64,000 bases of DNA from NCBI RefSeq assembly GCF_000688295.1, contig NZ_JHZF01000014.1, forward strand, positions 62,001 through 126,000, read 5' to 3'. Within the stretch, counting starts at the first letter, position 1. Each line of letters begins with the position of its first letter. The notes beneath the pieces were generated by a model that saw only the letters and a list, made by a program, of their open reading frames with translations, searched no databases and was not told the origin of the DNA. The position numbers and the translations under genes are program-made. Shown here piece by piece: positions 8,101-17,018 of the stretch. The stretch is from Pseudooceanicola nanhaiensis DSM 18065. GTDB lineage: Bacteria > Pseudomonadota > Alphaproteobacteria > Rhodobacterales > Rhodobacteraceae.

Positions 8101-8693
8101 GGGGGTTCATCCGGATCGTCGACGGCTTCAACCGCGGCATCGGGCGGCTCATGATGTACGGGATCTTCGTCATCATGGGGATCCTGCTCTGGTCCTCCTA
8201 TTCCAAGGTCTTCGCGACGCCCTCGCTCTGGACGCTCGAAATGGCCCAGTTCGCGATGGTGGCCTATTACATCCTCGGCGGCCCCTACTCGATCCAGCTG
8301 GGCTCGAACGTGCGGATGGACCTGCTCTACAGCGAATGGTCGCTGCGCAAGAAGGCGTGGTGGGACGCGTTCACCATCTTCTTCCTGATCTTCTACCTCG
8401 GGGTGCTGCTCTGGGGCGGGCTGTCGTCGCTGGCCTACAGCCTCGGGCATTTCTCGGGCGGCTTCTGGGGCTTCTACGGCGAGGTCATTTCGGGCTTCTT
8501 CACCGGCGGCCCCGCGGGCGCGGCCGAGCCAATGGGTGTCATCGAGCATTCCCCGACCGCCTGGCGGCCCATCGTCTGGCCCGTCAAGCTGACGATGTGC
8601 GTCGGCATCTTCCTGATGCTGCTGCAATGCGTTTCCGAGTTCTTCAAGGATGTCCTGCGTCTGCGCGGTGAGGACATGGGGGAAAAGGCCTGA
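8097..8693 (+). CDS. TRAP transporter small permease (DctQ type)
   Basis: A 198-residue integral membrane protein with about four predicted membrane segments, beginning MRGFIRIVDGFNRGIG. It is the small membrane subunit of a tripartite ATP-independent periplasmic transporter, which imports organic acids or related small solutes using a sodium or proton gradient. It overlaps both neighbours by 4 and 1 bases, so translation is coupled. A region of about 40 residues between the third and fourth segments (GHFSGGFWGFYGE and onward) is longer than in minimal DctQ proteins. Confidence 0.88.
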   Translation: MRGFIRIVDGFNRGIGRLMMYGIFVIMGILLWSSYSKVFATPSLWTLEMAQFAMVAYYILGGPYSIQLGSNVRMDLLYSEWSLRKKAWWDAFTIFFLIFYLGVLLWGGLSSLAYSLGHFSGGFWGFYGEVISGFFTGGPAGAAEPMGVIEHSPTAWRPIVWPVKLTMCVGIFLMLLQCVSEFFKDVLRLRGEDMGEKA

Positions 8694-10018
8694 TGTCCTA
8701 CGAGATGATCGCGCTGCTCATGTTCTCGAGCATGATGGTGATGCTGCTGACCGGCCAGAGGGTCTTCGGCGCCATCGGCTTCGTGGCCGTGGTGGCCGCC
8801 CTGCTGCTCTGGGGCGACCGGGGCGGCTATGACCTGGGCTTCGCGGCGGCGATGAAGCTGATGAAATGGTATCCGCTGCTGACCCTGCCGATGTTCATCT
8901 TCATGGGCTACGTGCTGAGCGAGAGCCGGATCGCGGACGATCTCTACAAGATGTTCCACGTCTGGACCGGGGGGCTGCACGGCGGCCTCGCCATCGGGAC
9001 GATCGGGCTGATGGTGCTGATCTCGGCGATGAACGGGCTCTCGGTCGCGGGCATGGCGATCGGGGCGACCATCGCCCTGCCGGAACTGCTGAAGCGGGGG
9101 TATGACAAGCGGATGGTCACGGGGGTGATCCAGGCGGGGTCGTCGCTGGGGATCCTCGTGCCGCCCTCGGTGGTGCTGGTGCTCTACGCGATGATCGCGC
9201 GGCAGCCCGTGGGGCAGCTGTGGCTCGCCGGGGTGGTCCCGGGGCTGATGATGGCCTTCTTCTTCATCGTCTACATCGCGGTCCGCTGCCGGTTGCAGCC
9301 GGAGCTGGGCCCGGTCCTGCCGAAGGAGGAACGCACCGTCCCGATGGGCGAGAAGCTGAGGCTCCTCGGCGCGGGCCTCCTGCCGCTCTTCATCTTCTTC
9401 GCGATGATGGTGCCCTTCGTGAACGGCTGGACGAGCCTCGTGGAAAGCTCGGCCATCGGCGCGATCACGGCCTTCCTCGCCGCCGTCGTGAAGGGCCGGA
9501 TGACGCGGGAGGTCTTCGAGAACTCGGTCCGCAACACGCTGGGCATCTCCTGCATGTTCATGTGGATCATCCTCGCCGCGCTGGCCTTCGGCGCGGTCTT
9601 CGACGGGCTGGGCGCGGTGAAGGCCATCGAGGGCTTCTTCACCGAGAAGCTCGGCCTCGGGCCCTGGGGCATCCTGATCCTGATGCAGCTCAGCTTCATC
9701 CTGCTGGGGACCTTCCTCGACGACACCGCGATGCTGGTGATCGTCGCGCCGCTCTACGTGCCGCTGGTCGGGGAACTGGGCTTCAACCTGATCTGGTACG
9801 GCGTGCTCTACACCGTGACCTGCCAGATCGCCTACATGACGCCGCCCTTCGGCTATAACCTGTTCCTCATGCGCGCCATGGCGCCGCCCGAGATCACCCT
9901 TCGCGACATCTACGGCTCGATCCTGCCCTTCGTGGCTGTGATGGTCTTCACGCTGGTGGTGCTGATGCTCTTCCCCGAGATCGCGCTGTGGCTGCCCGAC
10001 ACGATCTACGACAACTGA
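8693..10018 (+). CDS. TRAP transporter large permease (DctM type)
   Basis: A 441-residue very hydrophobic protein with 12 or so membrane segments. It is the ion-coupled channel subunit of the transporter. Family features include GVIQAGSSLGILVPPSVVLV in the middle and LGTFLDDTAMLVIVAPLYVP near residue 340. The ATG shares a base with the small-permease stop. The substrate is set by the binding protein encoded next; gene order is small permease, large permease, binding protein. Confidence 0.93.
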   Translation: MSYEMIALLMFSSMMVMLLTGQRVFGAIGFVAVVAALLLWGDRGGYDLGFAAAMKLMKWYPLLTLPMFIFMGYVLSESRIADDLYKMFHVWTGGLHGGLAIGTIGLMVLISAMNGLSVAGMAIGATIALPELLKRGYDKRMVTGVIQAGSSLGILVPPSVVLVLYAMIARQPVGQLWLAGVVPGLMMAFFFIVYIAVRCRLQPELGPVLPKEERTVPMGEKLRLLGAGLLPLFIFFAMMVPFVNGWTSLVESSAIGAITAFLAAVVKGRMTREVFENSVRNTLGISCMFMWIILAALAFGAVFDGLGAVKAIEGFFTEKLGLGPWGILILMQLSFILLGTFLDDTAMLVIVAPLYVPLVGELGFNLIWYGVLYTVTCQIAYMTPPFGYNLFLMRAMAPPEITLRDIYGSILPFVAVMVFTLVVLMLFPEIALWLPDTIYDN

Positions 10019-10026
10019 CAACCAGA

Positions 10027-10043
10027 CCCCCGGCGCACGGGGG
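10027..10043 (+). other. Intercistronic hairpin between large permease and binding protein genes
   Basis: CCCCCG (10027-10032) pairs with CGGGGG (10038-10043) around the loop GCGCA. It lies in the only sizeable gap of the transporter genes, just before the binding-protein gene. It could stabilise a processed mRNA for the abundant binding protein. No T-run follows, so it is not a typical terminator. Confidence 0.4.
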
Positions 10044-10081
10044 CGCAGACCGATGAAACCGAAACCAGGGAGTTCTGACAG

Positions 10082-11119
10082 ATGACACTTTCCAGAAGAA
10101 AGATGCTGGCCGGCGCCGCGATGGTCGCCCCCGCCACGCTTGCCGCCCCGCGCATCGGCCGCACGCAGGAGCCGATCCGCTGGCGGATGCAGACCTATGC
10201 CGGCGCCGCGCTCGGCGAAGAGGTGACGAAGCCGATCGTCGACTACATCAACGAGGCGGCCGACGGCGAGATGGAGATCGAGCTGTTCTTCGCCGACCAG
10301 ATCGTGCCGACCGGAGAGCTGTTCCAGGCGCTCCAGCGCGGCACCATCGACATGGTGCATTCGGACGACGACTCGATGGCCTCGCCGACCCCGGTGCGGC
10401 AGTTCGGGGGGTATTTCCCGTTTGCGACCAAGCACATCCTCGACGTGCCGGTGCTGTTCGAGCAATACGGGCTGGGCGATATCTGGCGGTCCGAGTACGA
10501 GAAGGTGGGCGTCACCTGGCTGTCTTCGGCCGGGCAGGACCCGTGCAACTTCAACACGAAGAAGGAGATCACCAGCCTTGCCGATCTCGACGGGCTGAAG
10601 CTCTACACCTTCCCGACGGCGGGGCGCTTCCTTGCGCAGTTCGGCGTGGTGCCGGTGAACATCCCCTACGAGGATGCCGAGGTCGCGGTGCAGACCGGCG
10701 AGCTCGACGGCATGGCGTGGTCGGGGATCACCGAGGATTACACGGTCGGCTGGGCCAACGTCACCGACTACTTCCTGACCAACAACATCTCGGGCGCCTG
10801 GATCGGGTCGATCTTCGCCAACCAGGGTCGCTGGGCGGACCTGCCGGATCACCTCAAGCAGCTCGTCATGGCGGGGATCAAGGCGGCTGACACCTATCGC
10901 AACCAGTGGTACTGGGGCGGCGAGGCGCGGCTGCGGGCGACCGGCGACAAGCTGGAGCTGCGGACCGTGCCGGCCGAGGAATGGGCCGAGGTCGAGAACG
11001 CGGCCAAGGCCTTCTGGAAGGAAATCGCGCAGGAAGGCGAGATCGAGGCGAAGATCGTCGGGATCTTCGAGGAGTACAACTCGGTCATCAACCAGGCCGG
11101 CCCGCCGTACACGTTCTGA
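10082..11119 (+). CDS. TRAP transporter substrate-binding protein (DctP family)
   Basis: A 345-residue periplasmic binding protein. The N-terminus MTLSRRKMLAGAAMVAPATL looks like a twin-arginine signal (SRRKML) followed by a hydrophobic stretch and cleavage near residue 25-30. The mature domain is of the DctP type. It captures the solute and hands it to the two permeases encoded upstream. A GGAG ribosome binding site precedes the ATG. The substrate is not identifiable by motif; the downstream ligase and dehydrogenases suggest an amine, amino alcohol or a related compound. Confidence 0.9.
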   Translation: MTLSRRKMLAGAAMVAPATLAAPRIGRTQEPIRWRMQTYAGAALGEEVTKPIVDYINEAADGEMEIELFFADQIVPTGELFQALQRGTIDMVHSDDDSMASPTPVRQFGGYFPFATKHILDVPVLFEQYGLGDIWRSEYEKVGVTWLSSAGQDPCNFNTKKEITSLADLDGLKLYTFPTAGRFLAQFGVVPVNIPYEDAEVAVQTGELDGMAWSGITEDYTVGWANVTDYFLTNNISGAWIGSIFANQGRWADLPDHLKQLVMAGIKAADTYRNQWYWGGEARLRATGDKLELRTVPAEEWAEVENAAKAFWKEIAQEGEIEAKIVGIFEEYNSVINQAGPPYTF

Positions 11120-11211
11120 GCGGCGCCACCTTGCGCACGGGGGGCGGCCGGGCCCCAATGAGAAACGGTCGGGCGGGGACGCCCGGCCTCGTCACCTGAA
11201 GGAGAGACCCC

Positions 11212-12576
11212 ATGCCCGGGAACCTGACATTCGCCGATCTCAAGAAGAAGGCCAAGGCCGGCGAGATCGACACGGTGCTGGCCTGCATCGTCGACATGCA
11301 GGGCCGCCTGATGGGCAAGCGCTTCACTGCCGGGCATTTCGTCGAAAGCGCCTGGGAAGAGAGCCATTGCTGCAACTACCTGCTGGCGACGGACCTCGAT
11401 ATGGCGACGCCGGAGGGCTATGCCTCGACCTCGTGGCACGCGGGCTATGGCGATTACATGATGAAGCCCGACCTCGACACGCTGCGGCTGGTGCCCTGGC
11501 TCGAGGGCACGGCGATGGTGCTCTGCGACGTGCGGGACCATCATGACCACGGCGACATCGAACATTCCCCCCGCGCGGTGCTGAAGCGCCAGATCGCCCG
11601 GGCGGAGAAGATGGGCCTCACGCCGATGATGGCGACGGAGCTGGAGTTCTTCCTGTTCAAGGGCGGCTACAACGAGCTGCGCGAGCAGGGGTATCGCAAG
11701 CTCGAGCCCTATTCGGCCTACAACATCGATTACCACATGCTCGGCACGATGAAGGAAGAGCACGTGATGCGGCCGATCCGGAATCACCTCGTCGCCGCCG
11801 GTGTGCCGGTGGAGAACACGAAGGGCGAGGCGGAAGCCGGGCAGGAGGAGCTGAACATCCGCTACGCGGAGGCTCTGGACTGCGCCGACAACCACACGAT
11901 CGCCAAGCAGGCGGTGAAGGAGATCGCCTGGCAGCAGGGGGTCTCGGCCTCGTTCCTGTCGAAGTACAAGGCGGGCAAGGTCGGCTCGGCCGCCCATGTG
12001 CACGTGTCGCTCTGGAAGGACGGGTCGCCCGCGTTCTACGACAAGGACGGCGATCACGGCATGTCGCCCCTGATGCGCCAGTTCTGCGCCGGGATGATCA
12101 AGTACGCGGCCGACATCACCTGGTTCCTCGCGCCCTACATCAATTCCTACAAGCGCTTCGCCAAGGGGACCTTCGCGCCGACCAAGATCGCATGGTCGGT
12201 GGACAACCGCACGGCCGGGTTCCGGCTTTGCGGCGAGGGCTCCAAGGGGGTGCGGATGGAATGCCGGATCCCCGGGTCCGACGTGAACCCCTACCTTGCC
12301 GAGGCGGCCCTGCTCGCCGCCGGGCTGAAGGGGATCGAGGAGGGGCTGGAGCTCGCCCCTCCGGTCGAGGGCGACATCTACGACGACGCGACCGTGCCCG
12401 AGATCCCGCGCTCTCTGGGGGCCGCGACCGAGCGGATGCGGGCCTCGGCCATGCTGCGCGAGGCATTCGGGGACTGGACCATCGACCATTACTGCCGCAC
12501 GGCGGAGGTCGAGCAGGAGACCTTCGACGCCGCCGTGACCGATTGGGAAATCGCGCGGGGGTTCGAGAAGGCGTAA
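11212..12576 (+). CDS. Glutamine synthetase-family ligase (gamma-glutamyl-amine synthetase type)
   Basis: A 454-residue type I glutamine-synthetase-fold enzyme. Family blocks are ELEFFLF near residue 144, the metal/glutamate segment GSAAHVHVSLW near 263, and SYKRFAKGTFAPTKIAW with DNRTAGFR near 308-335. Enzymes of this subgroup (for example PuuA and GlnA4) often join glutamate to an amine other than ammonia. Its placement between an uptake system and aldehyde and alcohol dehydrogenases supports a catabolic gamma-glutamylation role rather than nitrogen assimilation. An AGGAGA ribosome binding site precedes the ATG. The exact amine is unknown. Confidence 0.85.
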   Translation: MPGNLTFADLKKKAKAGEIDTVLACIVDMQGRLMGKRFTAGHFVESAWEESHCCNYLLATDLDMATPEGYASTSWHAGYGDYMMKPDLDTLRLVPWLEGTAMVLCDVRDHHDHGDIEHSPRAVLKRQIARAEKMGLTPMMATELEFFLFKGGYNELREQGYRKLEPYSAYNIDYHMLGTMKEEHVMRPIRNHLVAAGVPVENTKGEAEAGQEELNIRYAEALDCADNHTIAKQAVKEIAWQQGVSASFLSKYKAGKVGSAAHVHVSLWKDGSPAFYDKDGDHGMSPLMRQFCAGMIKYAADITWFLAPYINSYKRFAKGTFAPTKIAWSVDNRTAGFRLCGEGSKGVRMECRIPGSDVNPYLAEAALLAAGLKGIEEGLELAPPVEGDIYDDATVPEIPRSLGAATERMRASAMLREAFGDWTIDHYCRTAEVEQETFDAAVTDWEIARGFEKA

Positions 12577-12599
12577 GACGGAAGCGCCACGTTCGAACG

Positions 12600-12750
12600 G
12601 GCTCGCCCGGCCGCAGGCCGGGCCGCGCCCGACCCTCCCCCCCGGGAGGGCGCATCGTCTCCGCCCCGCGCCGAAGCATCGGCATGTGCGCGACGATGCC
12701 TCGCTGACCTTCGAGGTCGCAGCGCCCACCCAGGGTCGGGCGCTGCCCTC
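12600..12750. repeat. Two-hairpin GC-rich intergenic repeat, copy B, with inverted half-copy
   Basis: Hairpin 1 is 12606-12612 with 12616-12622 (loop GCA), and hairpin 2 is 12633-12639 with 12644-12650. The core GCGCCCGACCC at 12625-12635 matches copy A near 6227 and is present again in reverse complement at 12733-12743. The element fills the 212-base gap between the ligase and aldehyde dehydrogenase genes. It may cause partial termination or mRNA processing inside the operon. I see no gene here. Confidence 0.72.
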
Positions 12751-12788
12751 CACTCCAAGGACCCCACGCCAGAAGAAAGGCGCCCGAC

Positions 12789-14162
12789 ATGACCACACTC
12801 CACTGCATCTCCCCCATCGACGGCTCCGTCCTCGCGACCCGCGAGGCGCTCTCCCTCGACGCCGCCCGCTCCGCCGCCGCACAGGCCCGCGCCGCGCAGA
12901 AGAACTGGGCCGCGCGCCCGCTGCAGGAGCGGATCGACCTCGTCATGGCGGGCGTCGCGAAGATCGGTGAGCAGACCGACCGGATGGTGACGGAGCTCGC
13001 CCAGCAGATGGGGCGCCCGATCCGCTACGGCGGCGAGTTCGGCGGCTTCAACGAGCGTGCCGCCTACATGGCGCAGATCGCCGAGGAGGCGCTGGCGCCG
13101 ATGGTGATCGAGGACAGCGCCACCGCCCGCCGCGTGATCAAGCGCGAACCGGCGGGGGTCGTGCTGATCGTGGCGCCGTGGAACTATCCCTACATGACGG
13201 CGATCAACACGCTGGCGCCGGCGCTCATCTCGGGCTCCACGGTGATCCTGAAGCACGCGACCCAGACGATGCTCGTGGGTGAACACCTCGCCGAGGCGTT
13301 CCACGACGCAGGTGTCCCGCCGGACGTGTTCCAGAACGTCTTCCTCGACCACGAGACGACCTCGGCCCTGATCGGGGAACGCGCCTTCGATTTCGTGAAC
13401 TTCACCGGGTCGGTGAACGGCGGCAAGGCAATGGAAGTCGCCGCCGCCGGGACCTTCACGCAGGTCGCGACCGAGCTCGGCGGCAAGGACCCGGGCTATG
13501 TCCGCGAGGATGCCGACGTGCAGGCGGCGGTCGACGGGCTGATCGACGGCGCGATGTTCAACTCGGGCCAGTGCTGCTGCGGGATCGAGCGGATCTATGT
13601 CCACGAGAGCCTCTACGACGCCTTCGTCGAGAAGGCCGTGGCACTGGTGAAGGGCTACCGGCTCGGCCACCCGATGGACCCGACGACCGACATCGGCCCG
13701 ATGGCCCATGTGCGTTTCGCCGACCTCGTCCGCCGCCAGATCGCGCAGGCGCTGAACATGGGCGCGACCGCCCATATCGACCACATGGAGGCCGATGACG
13801 AGGGCGCCTATCTGACGCCCCAGATCCTGACGGACGTCACCCACGAGATGGACGTGATGACCGAAGAGAGCTTCGGCCCCGTTGTCGGCATCATGAAGGT
13901 CCGCGACGACGAGCACGCCATCGAGCTGATGAACGACTGCAAATACGGCCTGACGGCGGCGATCTGGACGAAGGACGCCGCCGCCGCCGAGGCGATCGGC
14001 GCGCGGCTGGAGACGGGGACCGTCTTCATGAACCGCCAGGACTACCTCGACCCCGCGCTCTGCTGGACCGGCTGCAAGGACACCGGACGCGGCGCGGGCC
14101 TCTCCGTGCTGGGCTATCACGCGCTGACCCGGCCGAAATCCTACCACCTGAAGAAGGGCTGA
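12789..14162 (+). CDS. NAD(P)-dependent aldehyde dehydrogenase
   Basis: A 457-residue aldehyde dehydrogenase. The substrate-oxidising motif is NSGQCCCGIERIYV with Cys262-264, and the general-base glutamate lies in TELGGKDP. It is PuuC/BetB-like in its fold. In this operon it would oxidise the aldehyde made by the downstream alcohol dehydrogenase, possibly while the amino group is masked by glutamate. Three consecutive cysteines at the catalytic site are unusual but do occur in the superfamily. It is separated from the alcohol dehydrogenase gene by 5 bases. Confidence 0.9.
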   Translation: MTTLHCISPIDGSVLATREALSLDAARSAAAQARAAQKNWAARPLQERIDLVMAGVAKIGEQTDRMVTELAQQMGRPIRYGGEFGGFNERAAYMAQIAEEALAPMVIEDSATARRVIKREPAGVVLIVAPWNYPYMTAINTLAPALISGSTVILKHATQTMLVGEHLAEAFHDAGVPPDVFQNVFLDHETTSALIGERAFDFVNFTGSVNGGKAMEVAAAGTFTQVATELGGKDPGYVREDADVQAAVDGLIDGAMFNSGQCCCGIERIYVHESLYDAFVEKAVALVKGYRLGHPMDPTTDIGPMAHVRFADLVRRQIAQALNMGATAHIDHMEADDEGAYLTPQILTDVTHEMDVMTEESFGPVVGIMKVRDDEHAIELMNDCKYGLTAAIWTKDAAAAEAIGARLETGTVFMNRQDYLDPALCWTGCKDTGRGAGLSVLGYHALTRPKSYHLKKG

Positions 14163-14167
14163 CCCCC

Positions 14168-15313
14168 ATGGCTTTGACCGGCAACTGGTCCTACCCCACC
14201 TCGATCCGCTTCGGCGCGGGCCGCATCTCGGAACTGGCCGAGGCCTGCATTGCGGCGGGGATCGAGAAACCGCTCCTGATCACCGACAAGGGGCTGGCGT
14301 CGATGGACATCACCGCGCAGGCGCTCGACGTGCTGGACGGCGCGGGCATGGGCCGCGCGATCTTTTCCGAGGTCGATCCGAACCCGAACGAGACGAATGT
14401 CGAGGCCGGGCTGAAGGTCTACCGCGAGGGCGGGTATGACGGCGTCGTGGCCTTCGGCGGCGGCTCGGGGCTGGACCTCGCGAAGACCGTGGCCTTCATG
14501 GCCGGGCAATCGCGCCCGCTCTGGGATTTCGAGGACATCGGCGACTGGTGGACCCGCGCCGACCCGGCAGGCATCGCGCCCATCGTGGCGGTGCCGACGA
14601 CCGCCGGCACCGGATCGGAGGTGGGGCGCGCCGGCGTCATCACCAATTCCGAAACCCATGAGAAGAAGATCATCTTCCACCCGAAGATGCTGCCCGCCGT
14701 GGTGATCTGCGACCCCGAGCTGACCGTGGGGATGCCTAAGGGCATCACCGCCGGCACCGGGCTCGACGCGTTTGCGCATTGCGTGGAGGCGTTCTCCTCC
14801 CCGCATTACCATCCGATGAGCCAAGGCATCGCGCTGGAGGGGATGCGGCTGGTCAAGGACTACCTGCCGCGCGCCTACAACGACGGCACCGACATCGAGG
14901 CCCGCGCCCAGATGATGAGCGCGGCGGCCATGGGCGCGACGGCGTTCCAGAAGGGTCTGGGGGCGATCCACGCGCTCTCGCATCCGATCGGGGCGTGGCA
15001 TCACACGCACCACGGCACGACCAACGCGGTCTGCATGCCGGCGGTGCTCCAGTTCAACAAGGACGTGATCGCGGAGCGCTTCGACATGGCCGCGGCCTAT
15101 CTCGGGATCAAGGGCGGCTTCGTGGGCTTCTGCGATTACGTGAACGGGCTGAACGACGCGCTCGGCGTGCCGAAGAGCCTGACCGAGCTGGGGGTGAAGG
15201 ACCCGGATATCGAGACGCTGACCGAGGCCGCGCTGAAGGATCCGAGCGTGGGCGGAAACCCGGTGGAGATGACCTACGAGAACACGAAGGCGCTGCTCGA
15301 GAGCCTCGTCTGA
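14168..15313 (+). CDS. Iron-containing alcohol dehydrogenase
   Basis: A 381-residue group III (iron-type) alcohol dehydrogenase. The nucleotide-binding GGGSGLDLAK motif lies near residue 97, and metal-ligand histidines are in DAFAHCVEAF and HALSHPIGAWHHTHHG (about 200-285). It oxidises a primary alcohol to the aldehyde using NAD. As the last gene of the operon, 5 bases after the aldehyde dehydrogenase, it completes an alcohol-aldehyde-acid oxidation pair. Strong hairpins follow its stop codon. Confidence 0.92.
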   Translation: MALTGNWSYPTSIRFGAGRISELAEACIAAGIEKPLLITDKGLASMDITAQALDVLDGAGMGRAIFSEVDPNPNETNVEAGLKVYREGGYDGVVAFGGGSGLDLAKTVAFMAGQSRPLWDFEDIGDWWTRADPAGIAPIVAVPTTAGTGSEVGRAGVITNSETHEKKIIFHPKMLPAVVICDPELTVGMPKGITAGTGLDAFAHCVEAFSSPHYHPMSQGIALEGMRLVKDYLPRAYNDGTDIEARAQMMSAAAMGATAFQKGLGAIHALSHPIGAWHHTHHGTTNAVCMPAVLQFNKDVIAERFDMAAAYLGIKGGFVGFCDYVNGLNDALGVPKSLTELGVKDPDIETLTEAALKDPSVGGNPVEMTYENTKALLESLV

Positions 15314-15324
15314 GGCCTGGCCGA

Positions 15325-15414
15325 CACCTCTCTTCCGAGAGGTGGGCGGGGCCTGAGCCCTGCCCCTGAGATGACGGAGCGCCCGCCGGGGGATCGGCGG
15401 GCGCTTCTGCTTTT
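15325..15414. terminator. Tandem hairpins between convergent genes, the second a rho-independent terminator
   Basis: A perfect 8-bp hairpin (15325-15332 with 15337-15344, loop TTCC) is followed by a 10-bp hairpin (15378-15387 with 15396-15405) and a T-rich stretch TTCTGCTTTT. The second hairpin is a clear plus-strand terminator for the catabolic operon. It sits before the stop codon of the convergent dehydrogenase gene, so it may serve both directions. Confidence 0.82.
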
Positions 15415-15427
15415 CCGGGTCGGGCGG

Positions 15428-16810
15428 TTACCCGGCCACCACCATCACGGCCTTGGTGTTGGTGAACTCCTTCATCCCGAAGCCGCCGTGCTCGCGGCCA
15501 TAGCCCGAGCGTTTCACGCCGCCGAAGGGCATCTCGGGCGTCGCAAGGCCGAAGCCGTTGATGAAGACCATGCCGGTGTCGAACTCGGCCTCGGCCAGTT
15601 TCACCGCGCGGTCCACGTCGCCCGACATGATGCCGCCGCCGAGCCCATAGGGGCTGTCGTTGGCGATGCGCATGGCGTCCTGGGCATCCTTCGCCCGGAT
15701 CAGCGAGGCGACGGGGCCGAAGAGCTCGTCGTCATAGGCGGGCTGGCCGGGCGTCACCTCGTCCAGCACGGTGGCGGGGTAATAATAGCCCGTGCCCTCG
15801 GGCTTCTCCCCGCCGCAGAGGATCTTCGCACCTTTCGAGACGCTCTCCTCCACCTGCTTGTGCAGCGTGTCGCGCTGGTCGCCGGTGACGAGCGGGCCGA
15901 GCTGCGTGCCGTCCTGCGTGGGATCGCCGACCTCCACGGCCTTCATCTGTTCGACGAAGGCGTCGCGGAACCTGTCGTAGATCGCATCCACCACGACGAA
16001 GCGCTTGGCGGCGACGCAGGTCTCGCCGTTGTTGTAGATCCGGCCCGTGACGCAGGCCTTCACCGCGGTCTCCAGATCGGCGTCCTCGAGCACGACGTAG
16101 GCGTCGTTCGAGCCGAGCTCCAGCACCGACTTCTTCAGCGCACCCGCCGCCTTGGCACCGACATGTGCGCCCGCGCCGGGGCTGCCGGTCAGGGTCACGC
16201 CGCGCACCTTGTCGTGTTCGATGATCGCGTCCGACTGGTCGTGGTCGATCAGCAGGACGGTGAAGAGGTCCTTCGGCAGGCCACCCGCCTCGATGATCTC
16301 GGCCAGCATCAGGCCGGAGCCGGTGCAGGAGGCCGCGTGCTTCAGCAGCACGCCGTTGCCCGCCATCAGGTTCGCGATGGTGTAGCGGATCACCTGGTAG
16401 GCCGGGAAGTTCCACGGCTGGATGCCGTAGATCACCCCGATGGGCGCATGCACCACGCGGCCGCGCTTGCCGTTGGAGATCGCGCGCTCCTCGGGCGCCA
16501 GTTCCTTCGGCCCGTGCTCGGCGGTCCAGTCGCAGATGGCGGCGCAGAGCTCGACCTCGTCGCGCGAGGCCGAGAGCGTCTTGCCCATCTCGCGGGTCAT
16601 CAGGGCGGCGAGGTCCTCCTTGCGGTCCCGCAGCGCCTTGCCGATGCCGCGGAGCACCTCCGCGCGGTCCTCGACCGACCGCGTGCGCCATTCGAGGAAG
16701 GCGGCGTGGCAGGCCTCGACCGCGGCGTCCGCGGCGTTGTCGGTCATGTAGGTGTAGGTCTCGATCACCTCTTCGGTGGCCGGGTTGATGGTGTTGAACG
16801 TGCCTGGCAT
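15428..16810 (-). CDS. NAD(P)-dependent succinate-semialdehyde dehydrogenase-type aldehyde dehydrogenase
   Basis: A 460-residue aldehyde dehydrogenase of the GabD/Sad type. The catalytic Cys is in NNGETCVAAKRF, the glutamate is in LELGSNDAY, and the C-terminal segment PFGGVKRSGYGREHG is typical of succinate-semialdehyde dehydrogenases. The start was placed at ATG 16810 because AAGGA lies 7-8 bases upstream and the longer frame has no supporting site. It converges on the amine/alcohol operon across a terminator, and it could handle a semialdehyde product of that pathway, but it is separately transcribed. Confidence 0.85.
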   Translation of the reverse strand: MPGTFNTINPATEEVIETYTYMTDNAADAAVEACHAAFLEWRTRSVEDRAEVLRGIGKALRDRKEDLAALMTREMGKTLSASRDEVELCAAICDWTAEHGPKELAPEERAISNGKRGRVVHAPIGVIYGIQPWNFPAYQVIRYTIANLMAGNGVLLKHAASCTGSGLMLAEIIEAGGLPKDLFTVLLIDHDQSDAIIEHDKVRGVTLTGSPGAGAHVGAKAAGALKKSVLELGSNDAYVVLEDADLETAVKACVTGRIYNNGETCVAAKRFVVVDAIYDRFRDAFVEQMKAVEVGDPTQDGTQLGPLVTGDQRDTLHKQVEESVSKGAKILCGGEKPEGTGYYYPATVLDEVTPGQPAYDDELFGPVASLIRAKDAQDAMRIANDSPYGLGGGIMSGDVDRAVKLAEAEFDTGMVFINGFGLATPEMPFGGVKRSGYGREHGGFGMKEFTNTKAVMVVAG

Positions 16811-17018
16811 GGGGATCCTTTCCGCGGGAAATCCGGATGGGCGGGCGCAGGGCCCTTTCCAGAGGCAACGGGGGCCTCGGCGCGTTGTTCCCTCACGAAA
16901 TTCTGTTCCGCCAAGGCCTTGTCCGGGCGCGGGAAAGGGCACGGCGGCTGGTTGACGGGAGCCAAGGCTGATATAGCTTTCGAGAACCCTCCGTTCGTCA
17001 CAGGGATCCCCGACGGTC

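Noticed and set aside
16952-16977. TTGACG followed by TATAGC upstream of the first pqiA gene
   Set aside because: The spacer is only 14 bases, too short for a normal sigma-70 promoter.
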